Source: Hexactinellida sp. DTS-2022 (taxonomy: Eukaryota; Porifera; Hexactinellida). Taken from it: 64,000 nt of DNA. The notes below the pieces were generated by a model that was not told where the DNA came from, searched no databases, and saw only the letters and a list, made by a program, of their open reading frames with translations. The position numbers were made by a program, and so were the translations under genes. The stretch is taken from the NCBI GenBank assembly GCA_028753945.1, contig JAPNXP010000002.1, positions 8,246,001 to 8,310,000 on the forward strand, given 5' to 3'. Below, one piece after another: positions 9,813 through 20,049 of the stretch. Positions within the stretch are counted from its first letter, which is position 1, and the number at the start of each line of letters is the position of its first letter.

Positions 9813-10871
9813 TCTATATATATAAAGTAGTAGGTTTGTGTGTATGTCTGTCCTCACATCTCCTCCGAGAGTTCCCAACAGATCTGAACCAAAATTTGTA
9901 TGCCATCTAGGAGTTACCCCACCACCCTGAATAAGGAGTTTTTAAGAGATATTTACATTCCTCGCGAGGTTAACTCAAAATATGTGATTTTTTTGGCACC
10001 TTCCCATACATTTCAATGGGAATTATCAAAAGTTCACAGTGCTCCTAGAAAAACATTTCAAACGTGCAATCTAGGTTTTAGTGTATGAGGAATCCAAATA
10101 TGATATTTTAAAGTCAATATAATGCATAATTTGCAATTTACCACATGCATATAATTCACACTTTGCGAGGGTACCGACTTTGACCTATCAGATTGCAGAG
10201 TTCTCACATTATTCTGACTCGAGTTTTATTGTTCTATAATTCAATGGGTCAATTGTGTATGAAAGAAAACAACAATTGGATGTCCCTTGCTATAGCTGAC
10301 ATGATTTAATCAATAAAATTTCAGCTTGTATTGAGTTGTCAATACAGTGGAGCCTCCCATAACGGACACTCCAAATAGCGGACAACCTCTAAATAACGGA
10401 CAACCCTCGTGGCACGGATTTATTTATTTAGCATATGTCTAATAGAAAAGCAACCTATAAATAGCGGACAACCTCTAAATAACGGACAACGGTTCCGGTC
10501 CCAAGGTGTCCGTTGTTCAGAGGCTCTACTGAGTCTCATTCCTATGGTGTATGGTCCCCGTAATATTAATACAACTGTTTACAATATTTTTTTACAACAC
10601 TCTAAGCCCCAATACTGACAAATGATACTTCGAATATACAGTTATCTTCTGTACTTCCCAAATGGTAATACCACTAAAGAGGCACAGATATAACAAGTTC
10701 GTTGGAACATAATGATATTTTGCAGGAACTAGCAAGAAACCTTTTTGTGGCGGAGGGCGGCGCATCGGCTATTTGTAATACTATCAATAACATATGAAAT
10801 TATGATTATTTACTCATTATAAGACATCCCGTGAATTTGAATGCCGCGGCGAAGTGCGGGTACTCAGCTAG
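9813..10871 (+). mobile_element. Non-autonomous Helitron with exact A|T insertion site
   Basis: It starts TCTATATATATAAAG after an A and ends ...ACTCAGCTAG before a T, with a GCCGCGGCGAAGTGCGGG stem-loop just upstream of the 3' CTAG. Early GTGTGTATGTCTGTCC sequence is typical of Helitron 5' regions from general knowledge. The empty site is visible in the paralogous block at 9487-9505. The encoded frames are short and lack Rep or helicase motifs. A pogo-like mini-element sits inside (10345-10531). Confidence 0.82.
10345..10531. mobile_element. pogo/Tigger-like miniature element
   Basis: The left end CAGTGGAGCCTCCCATAAC and right end ...CAGAGGCTCTACTG are inverted partners, with internal repeats of AATAGCGGACAACCTCTAAA. 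The left flank is TA; the right flank reads AG, so the TA duplication has decayed. Non-coding. Confidence 0.65.
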
Positions 10872-11202
10872 TATTCCTATATAGTTGTAATACATTTTTC
10901 AGGTCTATCATTACTAATTATTTGGATAAATCAGATTTTCAATGGAAAACTGGACTCCTATTTTTCGATGTTTATGCAGCAGTCTAGCTGTATTTAAATA
11001 TATGCTATGAGTAAGATTTAACAAGTTGAATCAATATAACTGTTGCAGTCTATTGCTGAAATTAGTCATTTTCGAAATTGACTAGTTAGTTGCGCAACAA
11101 ACTAAATGGTTAGTCAATTGCGAAATTGAATAGTCTATTGCCGAAGTCAACAAAGCATCATTAGTTTTCAGATTTTTCAGGTTTCTATTTTAATGTGGGA
11201 TC

Positions 11203-11293
11203 AGTGATGTTTTCCAGGGGAACGCCGTTCCCCCATGAGAAAATTCAAGCCTGGAGGGAACGGCGTACCCCTAATAGATCACTCAGTTGTACA
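11203..11293. repeat. Short inverted-repeat element around GGAACGCCGTTCC
   Basis: AGTGATGTTTTCCAGGGGAA on the left is mirrored by GTACCCCTAATAGATCACT on the right, with central GGAACGCCGTTCC and GGGAACGGCGT facing each other. A clear target duplication could not be read. Confidence 0.45.
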
Positions 11294-11653
11294 ACTGTTT
11301 GTTCACGTGTTGTTTGATGTCGTATTTAACCATACGAGACCATCAATCTCGGGCTCAACGAGGGTTTGTTAATCGTTATTCTTTTATCGTTAATCGAGTC
11401 ATAGTATAGACTCAAGGGTTTATCTAAATGCCTGGCCGGCACTTTTAGGTGCCAGACAGTTATCAGTGGAGGTGAAAAAGTGCTTACAGTGTTATTCCAT
11501 TTATGTGCAGGGTTGGCACTGAATTTGGTGCCAGGTCTTGATAAGATTATTGAGTATTGACCATAGAAAATCCCTTTATAAATCCCTGTTTGGAGACCGT
11601 AAATATTTCACCTCCTTCAAATAATGCCTTAGCATTTAATAATATCGATTACC

Positions 11654-12808
11654 TTATTATAGGAAATTAACGCGCCATAAAATTATCGCGAATTTCTCCA
11701 AATTGCGTTAATTTCCTTCGCGATAATTTCATGGAGCGTTAATTTCCATGACCTTAATATTCTGCTACGTATTTAGCAAAAGTATAATGGATGACAAACT
11801 TCCGAGCTACATATTTTCAGATGTGCAACTAGGTTGAAAGGATATACCATGTCTATCAAGTAGATTGTAAGCCTATTTGGGCACAATAAATAGTACAGTA
11901 ATACCTCGTTTTACGCGGTTTTTTTTACGCGTTTTCGTTTTAAGCGGAACAATTTTTTATAACCAAAACTTTTTTACGCTTTCCTCAACTCGTTTTATGC
12001 GGTTTATCTATGATTTTCATACAATTAATTCTCTTTTTTATGGTGTTTTTAGATAATTTTTAAGATTTAGTGCAAATTAGTGGTAACAAAGCGGTTCTAC
12101 ATTTCCAAAAAAACAAAAAATGATGATTTAGGGATAGTAGATACTAGATAGTGAGGGATATGTATTTGTCATATAGTAAGTTCATTCAAATATATTATTG
12201 GTCAAATGAATACATATTTGCTTCACTATACAAACTAAAGATACCCGGTTGTGGGAGGTACCCGATGGTGTAGGGTTCCGGTGTCAAGGGAATTTTAATT
12301 CCCTTCACAACACAATTCCCTTTCTGTGGGAATTCCCAAGTATTATCTCAAGTTGGTTTCTATCAGGATTCCCATAGGTTAAAATAATTTCCATTCAAAT
12401 CCCATATTGGAATTCCCATGGGATTAACATACACTTGGAAACCTTGGCTATCTGAGAGGTCCGGATGTTGGAGGTTTGAGTGTTTAAACACTAGGTATTT
12501 AAAATTTTATTCGATGTTAATAATATTTAGAAACGCATCTATTGGTTTAATATGTGCTACTATGAGAATAGAAGTTTTTTACGCGATTTCGTTTTACGCG
12601 GGCTTTTCAAGGAATGCATCTACCGCGTAAAAAGAGGGATACCTGTATTTAATTAATCAAGAGATAAATAATCCTGAAAAAATTTCTAAAATTTATTCGC
12701 GTTAAATTTCATGTATTTGAAAATGTTCAGCTCCAATTCGCGTTAATTTCATGGAGCGTTAATTTCCTTTGCGTTAATTATACATGGCGCGTTAATTTCC
12801 TATAATAA
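11654..12808. mobile_element. Inverted-repeat element, TTATTATAGGAAATTAACGC ends
   Basis: The ends TTATTATAGGAAATTAACGC and GCGTTAATTTCCTATAATAA are exact inverses, continuing through CGCCAT / ATGGCG. Subterminal copies of GCGTTAATTTCC and GATAATTTCATGG repeat on each side. The middle is occupied by the TA-flanked element at 11896-12645. It does not encode a transposase. Confidence 0.75.
11896..12645. mobile_element. TA-flanked pogo-like element nested in the previous one
   Basis: Left TA|CAGTAATACCTCGTTTTACG and right CGCGTAAAAAGAGGGATACCTG|TA form the ends, flanked by TA at 11894-11895 and 12646-12647. TTACGCG words recur near both ends. It contains a segment rich in GGAATTCCC-type palindromes (12280-12425). 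No transposase. Confidence 0.7.
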
Positions 12809-13642
12809 GTTATGTATTATGGTTGACACCTTTAGGGTGCCATAGAAATTAACTTCTATAAAAAATTTCCGCCAAGAATCGTAGATAAATCCCTGTAGAG
12901 AATGTATAGTACAAATTTGATTTTTTGCTAGCATCTTCTATTAACAATAAGATTTTAAAATGTATGAATGAATTTATTTCGAAAATTGGTTGATCATAAA
13001 TTTAGCGTATAATACGTACTGATAAATAGCGTATTAAGAATAATACGTATTACACGCAATACACAATACGCGTATTAATCAAATTAGATTAGAAATGATA
13101 GCTTGTCTGTGAATAATAATAAACCGACTCCAAATAAATATTAATTTGATATCACTAAGGGACTAACTGTATAACTCTGTGGACCCCTGACTTTGGGCTG
13201 TGGAGAAGTTAATGAATTGATTGGTAATAATTGGATATCAAATAGACACAATGGAATGTTAGAAATGTATGGGTAGACAGAGGGAACACAATAATTGATT
13301 GGATGATTGAACTTCCTCTCGCCAATTAAATAAAAGTCTCAGATAAGCATTCTATAATTATAATACACACTTAACAATTGGTATATATGTTACAGTTTAT
13401 GGACGTACCTGGTGTATCAGAGTGCACACTGATGTACCCGCGTGCACACCAAGACTTTCCATAAACTGCAACACAGACACTAAAATCATTGTATACTAAT
13501 TAAATCCATACTATATTTGAAAACCTAAGTTTAGTTTATTCCATGGCAATAGGTAAATTTTTTAAGAGCAATTAGAAAGTAAACACTGGCCTGGAAATAA
13601 AGTGGCAAATACTTGACTTATCTAGCCGTATAATATAATAGT
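12809..13642. other. Intergenic AT-rich stretch; no gene seen
   Basis: Contains a cluster of AATACG / CGTATT words (13005-13080) and an inverted pair CAGTTTATGGACGTACCTGG / TTTCCATAAACTGCAACAC near 13390-13475. No coding frame or recognised element up to the retrotransposon at 13643. Confidence 0.35.
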
Positions 13643-13863
13643 TGTTATGATCTAGTTACATTATATTAGTACAGTGTTAGTTTGATGTTGTTAACCAACC
13701 TTAGTTCATTTAGTTAGCTAGTTACTTAGTACCACATGTTCTTATAGGTTTGTATTCACTTACTGTCACCACTTATATTCTGTATTTCTTTGCGATTTAT
13801 TATAACTACTTCAGTTGGTTCCAATCTGTTTACGAGTCAAACGTAAACCCTTTAGTCGTAACA
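13643..13863 (+). repeat. 5' LTR
   Basis: It begins TGTTATGATC and ends CGTAACA, the usual TG...CA boundaries. A TATA-like CTTATAGG at about 13741-13748 lies ~30 bp upstream of TTATATTCTGTATTT (13773-13787), which would place the transcript start near that word. I see no AATAAA. Confidence 0.95.
13774..13787 (+). promoter_or_regulatory. Predicted transcript 5' end / self-primer segment
   Basis: TATATTCTGTATTT is the exact reverse complement of 13865-13878, just downstream of the LTR, and is present again in the 3' LTR. In Tf1/sushi retrotransposons the 5' end of the RNA folds back on the primer-binding site and is cleaved to prime minus-strand DNA. This pairing has the same geometry. The role is inferred. 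Confidence 0.6.
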
Positions 13864-13864
13864 T

Positions 13865-13878
13865 AAATACAGAATATA
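13865..13878 (+). other. Primer-binding site, self-complementary to the LTR
   Basis: AAATACAGAATATA starts two bases after the LTR end. It lacks the TGG usual in tRNA-primed elements and pairs perfectly over 14 bp with LTR positions 13774-13787. Confidence 0.65.
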
Positions 13879-13898
13879 TCTTAATTGGCTAATTGTGA

Positions 13899-14525
13899 AT
13901 GGCAGCGGCTTCGCCCGTCATACCCCCACTGACAAAAGGAGACCGCGTCGAAGATTGGCGGCATTGCTTTGAAGCAGCTACACAACACATCCGGGTATTG
14001 GAAGAAGGAGAAAATAAGGCCATACAACTCTTGCCAGCATATGTAAATCGGGATGTAGCAGACCGTGAAGCAGTCAGAGACATCATGAGAATAGCAGAGT
14101 CCCTCAAAGAAGCTCTTGACGGTTTATCGAGAGTTTTAGATCCTCCTATGGACACTTTCACTGCAATGCAGGAAGTAGTGCGCCTCAATTGGCAGCCTGG
14201 TCAGGAGATCGGCGAGTTCTTCTTCATTCTGAAACGTAAAGCGACTTATGCGAAATTGGGGCTAAAGCACGTAGCGTCCATACTCGCCGCTCAGTTGCCT
14301 AGAGAGGTTCAGAATAGAGTTAAGGCAGATATCACGGATATCAATGACGACCTCGAGCACGGGGACGCCCATAAATTGATATGTACGGTGAAAACTGAAC
14401 TGGTAGAGAAGGGTCATACCTTGAACAAGGGTAACCGAAGTTTCGAATCGATGTCTAAAGTGGCCGTCGTTCGCGATGATGAACCTAAAGCAGATATGGG
14501 ACATGGTTTAAACTTTAGAGGGTAA
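13899..14525 (+). CDS. gag: Gag (capsid part) of the Ty3/gypsy element, 208 aa
   Basis: The frame starts at the first ATG after the primer-binding site and stops with TAA at 14523-14525. Residues ~98-125 (LNWQPGQEIGEFFFILKRKA) fit the conserved helical part of Ty3/gypsy Gag. It lacks the CCHC knuckle, which lies in the next frame (+1). The overlap at the stop could be a programmed +1 frameshift as in Ty3, or a decay lesion. Gag would assemble the particle that packages the element RNA in the cytoplasm. Confidence 0.85.
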   Translation: MAAASPVIPPLTKGDRVEDWRHCFEAATQHIRVLEEGENKAIQLLPAYVNRDVADREAVRDIMRIAESLKEALDGLSRVLDPPMDTFTAMQEVVRLNWQPGQEIGEFFFILKRKATYAKLGLKHVASILAAQLPREVQNRVKADITDINDDLEHGDAHKLICTVKTELVEKGHTLNKGNRSFESMSKVAVVRDDEPKADMGHGLNFRG

Positions 14526-14526
14526 G

Positions 14527-15372
14527 GTCGCTCTTGCAAGAGGACATACCGACGTGTCATACTTCAGGCCTAAGAATCGAAAGCGAGGGGAAGGGTGCTT
14601 GATATGCGGAGGGAGCCATATATGGCGCTATTGCCACGAGAAAAGATGCCCAGCTTGCGGCCAAAAGGGACATCTCTTGAAGGAATGCAGTTCCAGAAAA
14701 TTAAGTGAGCCAAACCGCAGGGTAATGCGAATTGGACAGAGTAGCGCTGGTGATGAAATGCCAGTGGTCTTGCCTATCAAACTAAACTGTGAATCGCTGT
14801 CAGCCCTACTTGATAGTGGAGCGGGACCATCTGTGATAGACCTGCACACATTGCGTACCCTGGGATTAGAGTCGGAGCTGCATACAAAACCAGGCAAGAT
14901 TTTCGGTATCTCTCAAGATCCTGTTGAAATTTTGGGTACGGTACAACTTGAGTTAGATTTGGGGAACGAGCAAACTGTTACCCAGTCGTTTCAAGTGCTC
15001 AGTGGGACCCATGATACTTGCATTCTTGGGCGAGATCTACTCGCCAAATTTGGTACTACTGAATACGACTGGCTGAGTCATCAGATACGGATCGGACCAG
15101 TGTGGAAGGAATCGGCTATGGTTCTCGAAGGAGGGGAACCCCTCTTAAGGGCCTATGTCCTTGAATCGTTACATTGTGAGACTCCACCATGTGAAGGAGA
15201 CGAGAGGAATACTCAAGATTTTAAAATCAATTTGGAACTGCCACTGGTACAGAGGGAGGTTCTAACCAAGGTACTGCGCAACTATCTCGACGTATTTGCT
15301 TCGAATCCTAATGTCCTAAAGCATTGGCTGGGGTTCTGCATTGCATCGACACAGGCAACGCACAACCAGTAA
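14527..15372 (+). pseudogene. pol: Nucleocapsid zinc knuckles and aspartic protease of pol
   Basis: Open in the +1 frame relative to gag. Two consecutive knuckle-like clusters are visible (CLICGGSHIWRYC and CPACGQKGHLLKEC); the second is a canonical CX2CX4HX4C. The protease follows with LLDSGAGPSVI (active-site D-S-G) and, ~70 residues later, ILGRDLL, the usual second signature. The frame ends in TAG after a frame change near 15325-15335; coding similarity continues in another frame. The protease would cut the polyprotein. Confidence 0.85.
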
Positions 15373-16097
15373 AGCAAAGGGTTTGCCCGATTGCCCCCGC
15401 TGTCGAGGAGGAAATAACAAACCAGGTGGATGAAATGCTGAAGAACGGAATCTGCAGGAAATCCAATTCCCCATGGTCTAGTAGAGTTATACTAGTGACA
15501 CAGAGGGACGGCAGCAGGCGGTTTTGTATAGATTTTAGAGAGTTAAATAAAGTGACACGAGCCGATTCTTATCCAATGCCACATCCGAAGGATATAATGG
15601 ACCGTATGTATGGCGACACACACTACTCATTCTTAGACGGAGCTTCCGCCTATTGGTCTGTGGAAATTGAGGAGGCGGACAAGTACAAGACTGCTTTCGC
15701 AACCACAAGAGGATTATATGAATTTAATCGCATGCCTTTTGGTCTTATTAATAGCGGATCGACGTATCAACGGTTGATGGACGAATCCCTACGGGATGTG
15801 CAGCAGGCCGACCCATACGTGGATGATGTATGCGTACATTATAAGGATTTTAATAGCCATATGGAAGATCTAAAGAAAACTTCGGAGGCCTTGAGAAAAG
15901 CCGGGGTGCAACTCAGACTTGATAAATGTACTTTTGGGGACTACGAAGGGGAATTTTTAGGACATATCGTATGTAAAGAAGGACATCGTCAGAGCCCTAG
16001 ATTAATGGAAAAATACGGGAAGCTTCTACCCCAACAACGAAGAAGGAGTTACGAGGTTCCTGGGCCTGGCGAGTTTCTACCGGGAATATGTACCTAA
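15324..16097 (+). pseudogene. pol: Reverse transcriptase domain of pol
   Basis: Recognisable blocks in order: a CRKSNSPWSSRVILV segment, FCIDFRELNKVT, FLDGASAYW, FNRMPFGLINS, and the catalytic YVDDV. GEFLGHIV marks the end of the palm/thumb. Two frame changes follow near 16010 and 16056, so the last ~45 residues of this frame are out of register and the FLGLASFYR-type thumb motif appears in a third frame. Compared with relatives the first catalytic block reads LDGAS rather than a more common LDLAS/G form. Confidence 0.88.
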
Positions 16098-16791
16098 CTT
16101 AGCGGGTATCTCGGAACCTTTATATCGTTTGACTCACGATTTAACACAGTGGCATTGGGATGAAAAGGCAAGAGCAGCTTTTGATACCCTCAAGAGTAGA
16201 CTAACAGATTTCCCTGTAACATTGGGACATCCTAATTGGGGAGACGAATTTATCCTTCAGGTAGATGCTTCAGTGACGGCGGTTGGTGGTGTTTTATCAC
16301 AAAGGAACGAGAAACAGGAACCTAGGCCAATGGCTTTCTTTTCTTCAGGACTTACTCCAGCTCAGAAAAACTACTCAGCGGGTGAATTAGAATGCTGGGC
16401 ACTCATCGCTGCGAGCCGGAAGTTCCGAAAGTATTTACAGGCAGCACCCAGCATCTGTTTCCTATCAGATCACAACCCCTTAGTATGGCTACGAGAGCAG
16501 AAGGTTCCTCGCGGAAAATTTGCCAGATGGATTCAGGAGTTAGAAACCCTGAATTATCGCATCGAACACGTTAGAATTGTCGAGAATGGCCCAGCAGATT
16601 TTCTCTCCAGGATATCAAAAGATATAGATTGGGAAATCAACGACGAAACAGAATTTTTTGAAATACATGTTTACATGGCAGCTGAAAGTGGTAACAGGGA
16701 TATGCTTGAGGAACTCAATATCGCACAAAGAAGCAATCCGGCTACTGCCTCTGCAATTAATCAATTATTAGCGAAGGGTGAGATCACCTAA
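16057..16791 (+). pseudogene. pol: Connection and RNase H domain of pol
   Basis: This frame continues the RT connection and reaches RNase H: the acidic positions are in LQVDASVTAVGGVLS, GELECWALI and FLSDHNPLVW. It ends at a TAA (16789-16791), but the same frame resumes immediately with the integrase, so this is a simple in-frame stop. RNase H removes template RNA during reverse transcription. Confidence 0.88.
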
Positions 16792-16815
16792 GGACAATTT
16801 AAGAAGCAAGCGGGA

Positions 16816-18186
16816 ATGATTCTCACGAATAGACTTCTATGCAGGGGCCGCAAGATCGTAATCCCGAGTGAAATGAGGCAAGAGATAATAGCCCTAGTGC
16901 ACAACGAAGGGCATTTAGGTATTGATAAAACCACGAGACTGATCCGGAGACAGTTTTATTGGAGACGAATGGATTCAGACATCGAATTATACTGCAGGGG
17001 CTGTCTTATTTGCCACAGGAACAAACCTAAGAATTTACCGAAGGAACGATTAACCCCTCTGAACGTATCTGCCAAACCGAGAGAAGTAGTAGCTTTCGAT
17101 GTGGCAACACTGCCATGGGCTTCAGACGACCACAGATACTTTTTGTTGAAGGTCGATGTGTTCACTAAATTCATAGAACTCTACGCCATGCCGAACCAGG
17201 AATCAAGCACCATCGTTGACGCTATTAGGAATGGTTGGATCTATCGACACGGGCCACCAAAATTAATGCTAAGTGACCAAGGACCGAATGTAGACAGCGC
17301 GGAGGTAAGAGGGGCATTAGCTAAATTTTGTATCGAAAAAAGGCATAGCTCACCCTACCACCCCGAAGGAGATGGCCAAAGTGAGCGCGGAATCCAGGCG
17401 GTGAAACAAATCATGCACTGTTTATTGGAGGAGAAGGAAATAAACAAGAATAGTTGGCCCTCTCTGCTTCCTGAGGTTTCTTATGTACTTAATTCAATTC
17501 AAAATTCAAGTACGGGGTTTTCACCCTACCGAGTGATGTACGGAACGGATCCTATGCCACTATCGACGGCTGCACTCAACATTGAAACACAAGGTCACTA
17601 TTACTCAGTCCTTGAATGGTTACAAGAGACACAACAATTTGGTGATATGGTTAACGATGAGGTGAATGAAAATCTAGAACAAGCTCGAAATAAAATGAAA
17701 ATGTTTTACGATGTGGGTAAAGAGGATTCGAGAGTCGGAGCTGGAGATTGCATTCTGTTGGAAAATAAAACAAGAAAAAGTGGGTTGGATCATAAATTCG
17801 ATGGACCCTTCACCGTAATGGAGAGAAAGGGTCCGAATGTGTTGTTACGAGAAGATAGGAGAGGCAAAATTAAGAATAAATGGGTACACAGCAATAGGTG
17901 TAAGGTGTTCGCTCCGCCACCCGCGACTCTTCACGGATCAGCATTCCAGACGGATCATGATATGAGTGAGAAGGACTCAGTTACAACAGAAACGAATATT
18001 TCACTAGGTGACGACACAGAACTACGCGACCAAGATGCAACGAACAACTTGGACTCGGAAACGGAAGAGGGCTCAAACCAAGCGAGCGAATTTCCACGCA
18101 AATCTGGAAGGATGCGGAGGTTACCAAAGAAATTGTCGGAAGCTGGTTGGCCTAAATACGACGATCCACCTTTGCTCTTAAAATAG
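16816..18186 (+). CDS. pol: Integrase of the Ty3/gypsy element, 456 aa
   Basis: The N-terminal HHCC zinc module is seen as HNEGHLGIDK and CRGCLICHR. The catalytic D-D-E core follows: the first Asp in VVAFDVATLPW, the second in LMLSDQGPN, and the Glu in GDGQSERG. A GPY/F-like module (KFDGPFTVMERKGPN) lies near residue 330. No chromodomain is visible; the tail is acidic then rich in Arg/Lys. Same frame as the RNase H segment, separated by one stop codon. Confidence 0.92.
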   Translation: MILTNRLLCRGRKIVIPSEMRQEIIALVHNEGHLGIDKTTRLIRRQFYWRRMDSDIELYCRGCLICHRNKPKNLPKERLTPLNVSAKPREVVAFDVATLPWASDDHRYFLLKVDVFTKFIELYAMPNQESSTIVDAIRNGWIYRHGPPKLMLSDQGPNVDSAEVRGALAKFCIEKRHSSPYHPEGDGQSERGIQAVKQIMHCLLEEKEINKNSWPSLLPEVSYVLNSIQNSSTGFSPYRVMYGTDPMPLSTAALNIETQGHYYSVLEWLQETQQFGDMVNDEVNENLEQARNKMKMFYDVGKEDSRVGAGDCILLENKTRKSGLDHKFDGPFTVMERKGPNVLLREDRRGKIKNKWVHSNRCKVFAPPPATLHGSAFQTDHDMSEKDSVTTETNISLGDDTELRDQDATNNLDSETEEGSNQASEFPRKSGRMRRLPKKLSEAGWPKYDDPPLLLK

Positions 18187-18199
18187 CGAGGGGAAGTGA
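18186..18199 (+). other. Polypurine tract
   Basis: GCGAGGGGAAGTGA directly abuts the 3' LTR and would prime plus-strand DNA. One C and one T interrupt the purines. Confidence 0.75.
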
Positions 18200-18421
18200 T
18201 GTTATGATCTAGTTACATTATATTAGTACAGTGTTAGTTTGATGTTGTTAACCAACCTTAGTTCATTTAGTTAGTTAGTTACTTAGTACCACATGTTCTT
18301 ATAGGTTTGTATTCACTTACTGTCACCACTTATATTCTGTATTTCTTTGCGATTTATTATAACTACTATCAGTTGGTTCCAGTCTGTTTACGAGGCAAAC
18401 GTAAACCCTTTAGTCGTAACA
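18200..18421 (+). repeat. 3' LTR
   Basis: 222 bp, TGTTATG...CGTAACA. Compared with the 5' LTR there are three substitutions and a one-base indel. Confidence 0.95.
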
Positions 18422-18655
18422 GTAGGCCATGGTTTAGCTAATAACATACAAAATTAAGAGAGGATAAGATTAATTAAACACAAGTTTGAGGATGAGATAG
18501 GATGTATTGACGAGTAAAAGAAACATTTGTTCAACTGCAATCACAAGTAATAGTAGTATTCAATAATATTTAAATATTATAAATTGTTGTGGTTTGGTAT
18601 AAATAAATGAACTGGCCTTCTATTCGGTAGGTTGCATAGCTTATATATAGTAGGC

Positions 18656-19033
18656 CAGTGGTTTTCAACCTTTTTTGTACTACGGAATCCCTAAATTGTT
18701 TGTGGAAGCTCGCGGAACCCTACACTTCTAATTCCTCTACGAATATATTTATAACTAATTTAATTATATGTATTTATTAACTAGTATTGTCAGGTACAGT
18801 TCAAATGTGAGATCTGTGATTGTTTACTTTTGCATATTTCATTTATTCGTGGTCTGATAGTCAATAAGCTGCTAAAGATTGTATTTCCGATTGACTATTA
18901 TCAGTATTATGAGTCTGATGTATTTACATCGATTTGCCAATATTTATATAAATTATATATAATATAATATATATAATATATATTCCCGCGGAACCCTTGA
19001 GGTTTAGTCGCAGCACCCCGGTTGAAAACACTG
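18656..19033. mobile_element. hAT-type miniature element (CAGTGGTTTTCAACC ends)
   Basis: CAGTGGTTTTCAACC and GGTTGAAAACACTG are inverted ends. The flanks are TAGTAGGC and TAGTATAGGC, an 8-bp duplication with a small later change. Non-coding. Confidence 0.75.
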
Positions 19034-19039
19034 TAGTAT

Positions 19040-19546
19040 AGGCTATGACCCAAGTCAAAGTGCTACAGAATCTTTTTTTCCAAATTCCATGGAAAAATGG
19101 TCCTTGGACAATATTCCATGAAATTTTGGTCCCGGTGTAAGCGCGATTTGGGTACGCCCAGCGTTTAGTCCCTAAAACCCCAGCGTTTTGGGTCTCCCGT
19201 CCCTAAGGCCCTAGCGTTTTAGGGACCCCCATCCCTATATCGCTAGTGTTTTAAAGCCCAGGGGGCCCAAAATGCTGGGGTCCCCAAAACGCATTTACAC
19301 CGGAACAATTTTATCGGGGCCCAATTCTCCAGATACAAGCTTATTCATAAAGAAATTTGTCCCAATATAGCGAAAAATCGCATAGGATAGTATTCTAGTG
19401 AATACGGAAACGAAAAAAACACAAACCTCAGAGGAACTAATTTTCCACAGAAGGACCAAATTTGCATGAAAATTTTGGTCCCACCGTCCAATTTTGCAAG
19501 GGGACCAAGATTTCCGTCACAGTTCCACAATAATGAAAGTTCCATA
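19040..19546. repeat. Repeat-rich spacer with CCGGTGTAA inverted ends
   Basis: An inverted-repeat unit at 19132-19303 runs from CCGGTGTAA to TTACACCGG and contains repeated CAGCGTTTT / CTAGCGTTTT words. It is embedded in sequence with AAATTTTGGTCCC motifs in both flanks. No gene is seen. Confidence 0.5.
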
Positions 19547-19619
19547 TATTAAAAAGTCGAGAGAGCATGCTCCTACAGTCGAGAGAGCATGCTCCTACAC
19601 GATAGAGCATGCTCCTAAC
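19547..19619 (+). repeat. Left terminal inverted repeat with GAGCATGCTC palindromes
   Basis: The perfect 10-bp palindrome GAGCATGCTC occurs at 19563, 19585 and 19605, and a fourth just inside at 19624, at spacings of 22, 20 and 19 bp. Each is followed by CTA and preceded by GA-rich or GATA sequence. The roughly helical-repeat-multiple spacing looks like an array of protein-binding sites. Confidence 0.92.
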
Positions 19620-19717
19620 GATAGAGCATGCTCCTACACGAGTGACACATTAAGAGTACACAAATGCTATTTAAACTCTAGTTTCAGAGTTACGTATTCA
19701 TAATTTCGAAAGTTAAC

Positions 19718-20049
19718 ATGCCAGAAATGACTAAGGGAAACGCGAGGGAAATTATGACACGAACCCTTGAGAGATTCAAGAGTATCACTGGCGAAGCTGT
19801 TGGTGTAACCTTTAGCTGGAAAGGAGGTCTCAACGTTTTAGGTCCAGAGTGCTTTAAAACATTCATTGGAGCCAACAAGGAAGAGGTTTGGAGGACATTG
19901 GCCTATACTCGGAGAGAGGATTATTCCATTCTAAGCCCACATTAGATCAAGAAATGAAGTCATGGCAGGACAATTACATGGATCAAAATGTCGCTACGCT
20001 GAGGAAACTAGTATCCTGGATACTTCAACAAATACTCGGTAATAACTGA
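19718..20049 (+). pseudogene. Unrecognised small frame near the left end of the TIR element
   Basis: An ATG frame runs from 19718 for ~65 residues with a basic start and a VGVTFSWKGGLNVLG segment. A sensible frame then continues one register over (LDQEMKSWQDNYMDQ...LVSWILQQILGNN) to a TGA at 20049, suggesting a one-base lesion around 19880-19900. A TATTTAAAC word lies ~50 bp upstream. The family is not recognised; a DUF4806-like resemblance was considered and not kept. Confidence 0.4.

Larger units (their letters stand above)
9640..11000. repeat. Foldback-family fragment carrying a Helitron
   Basis: Sequence before 9812 (AACGTCATAAATGATGACAT ... CTTGATACCA) and after 10871 (TATTCCTATATAGTTGTAAT ...) reassembles the block seen at 9480-9530, GATACCATATTCCTATATAG. 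So this is a further copy of the foldback family with the Helitron at 9813-10871 in it. Confidence 0.65.
13643..18421 (+). mobile_element. Ty3/gypsy-type LTR retrotransposon (4.78 kb), coding region broken
   Basis: Two LTRs of 221 and 222 bp differ at only four sites, so the insertion is fairly recent. Order inside is gag, zinc knuckle, protease, reverse transcriptase, RNase H, integrase, the Ty3/gypsy order. The presumed primer-binding region matches the element's own LTR rather than a tRNA 3' end. A purine tract precedes the 3' LTR. The flanking pentamers ATAGT and GTAGG agree at only three of five positions, so no clean target duplication is present. The gene is split by several frame changes and one in-frame stop, so this copy cannot make its polyprotein without recoding. 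Confidence 0.95.

Noticed and set aside
13638-18427. 5-bp target duplication for the LTR element
   Set aside because: ATAGT and GTAGG share only the middle three bases; not enough for a claim.
19718-19945. Assignment of the small frame to DUF4806
   Set aside because: Only a short TFSWKGG-like piece resembled the family, and the better continuation in the next frame does not support it.
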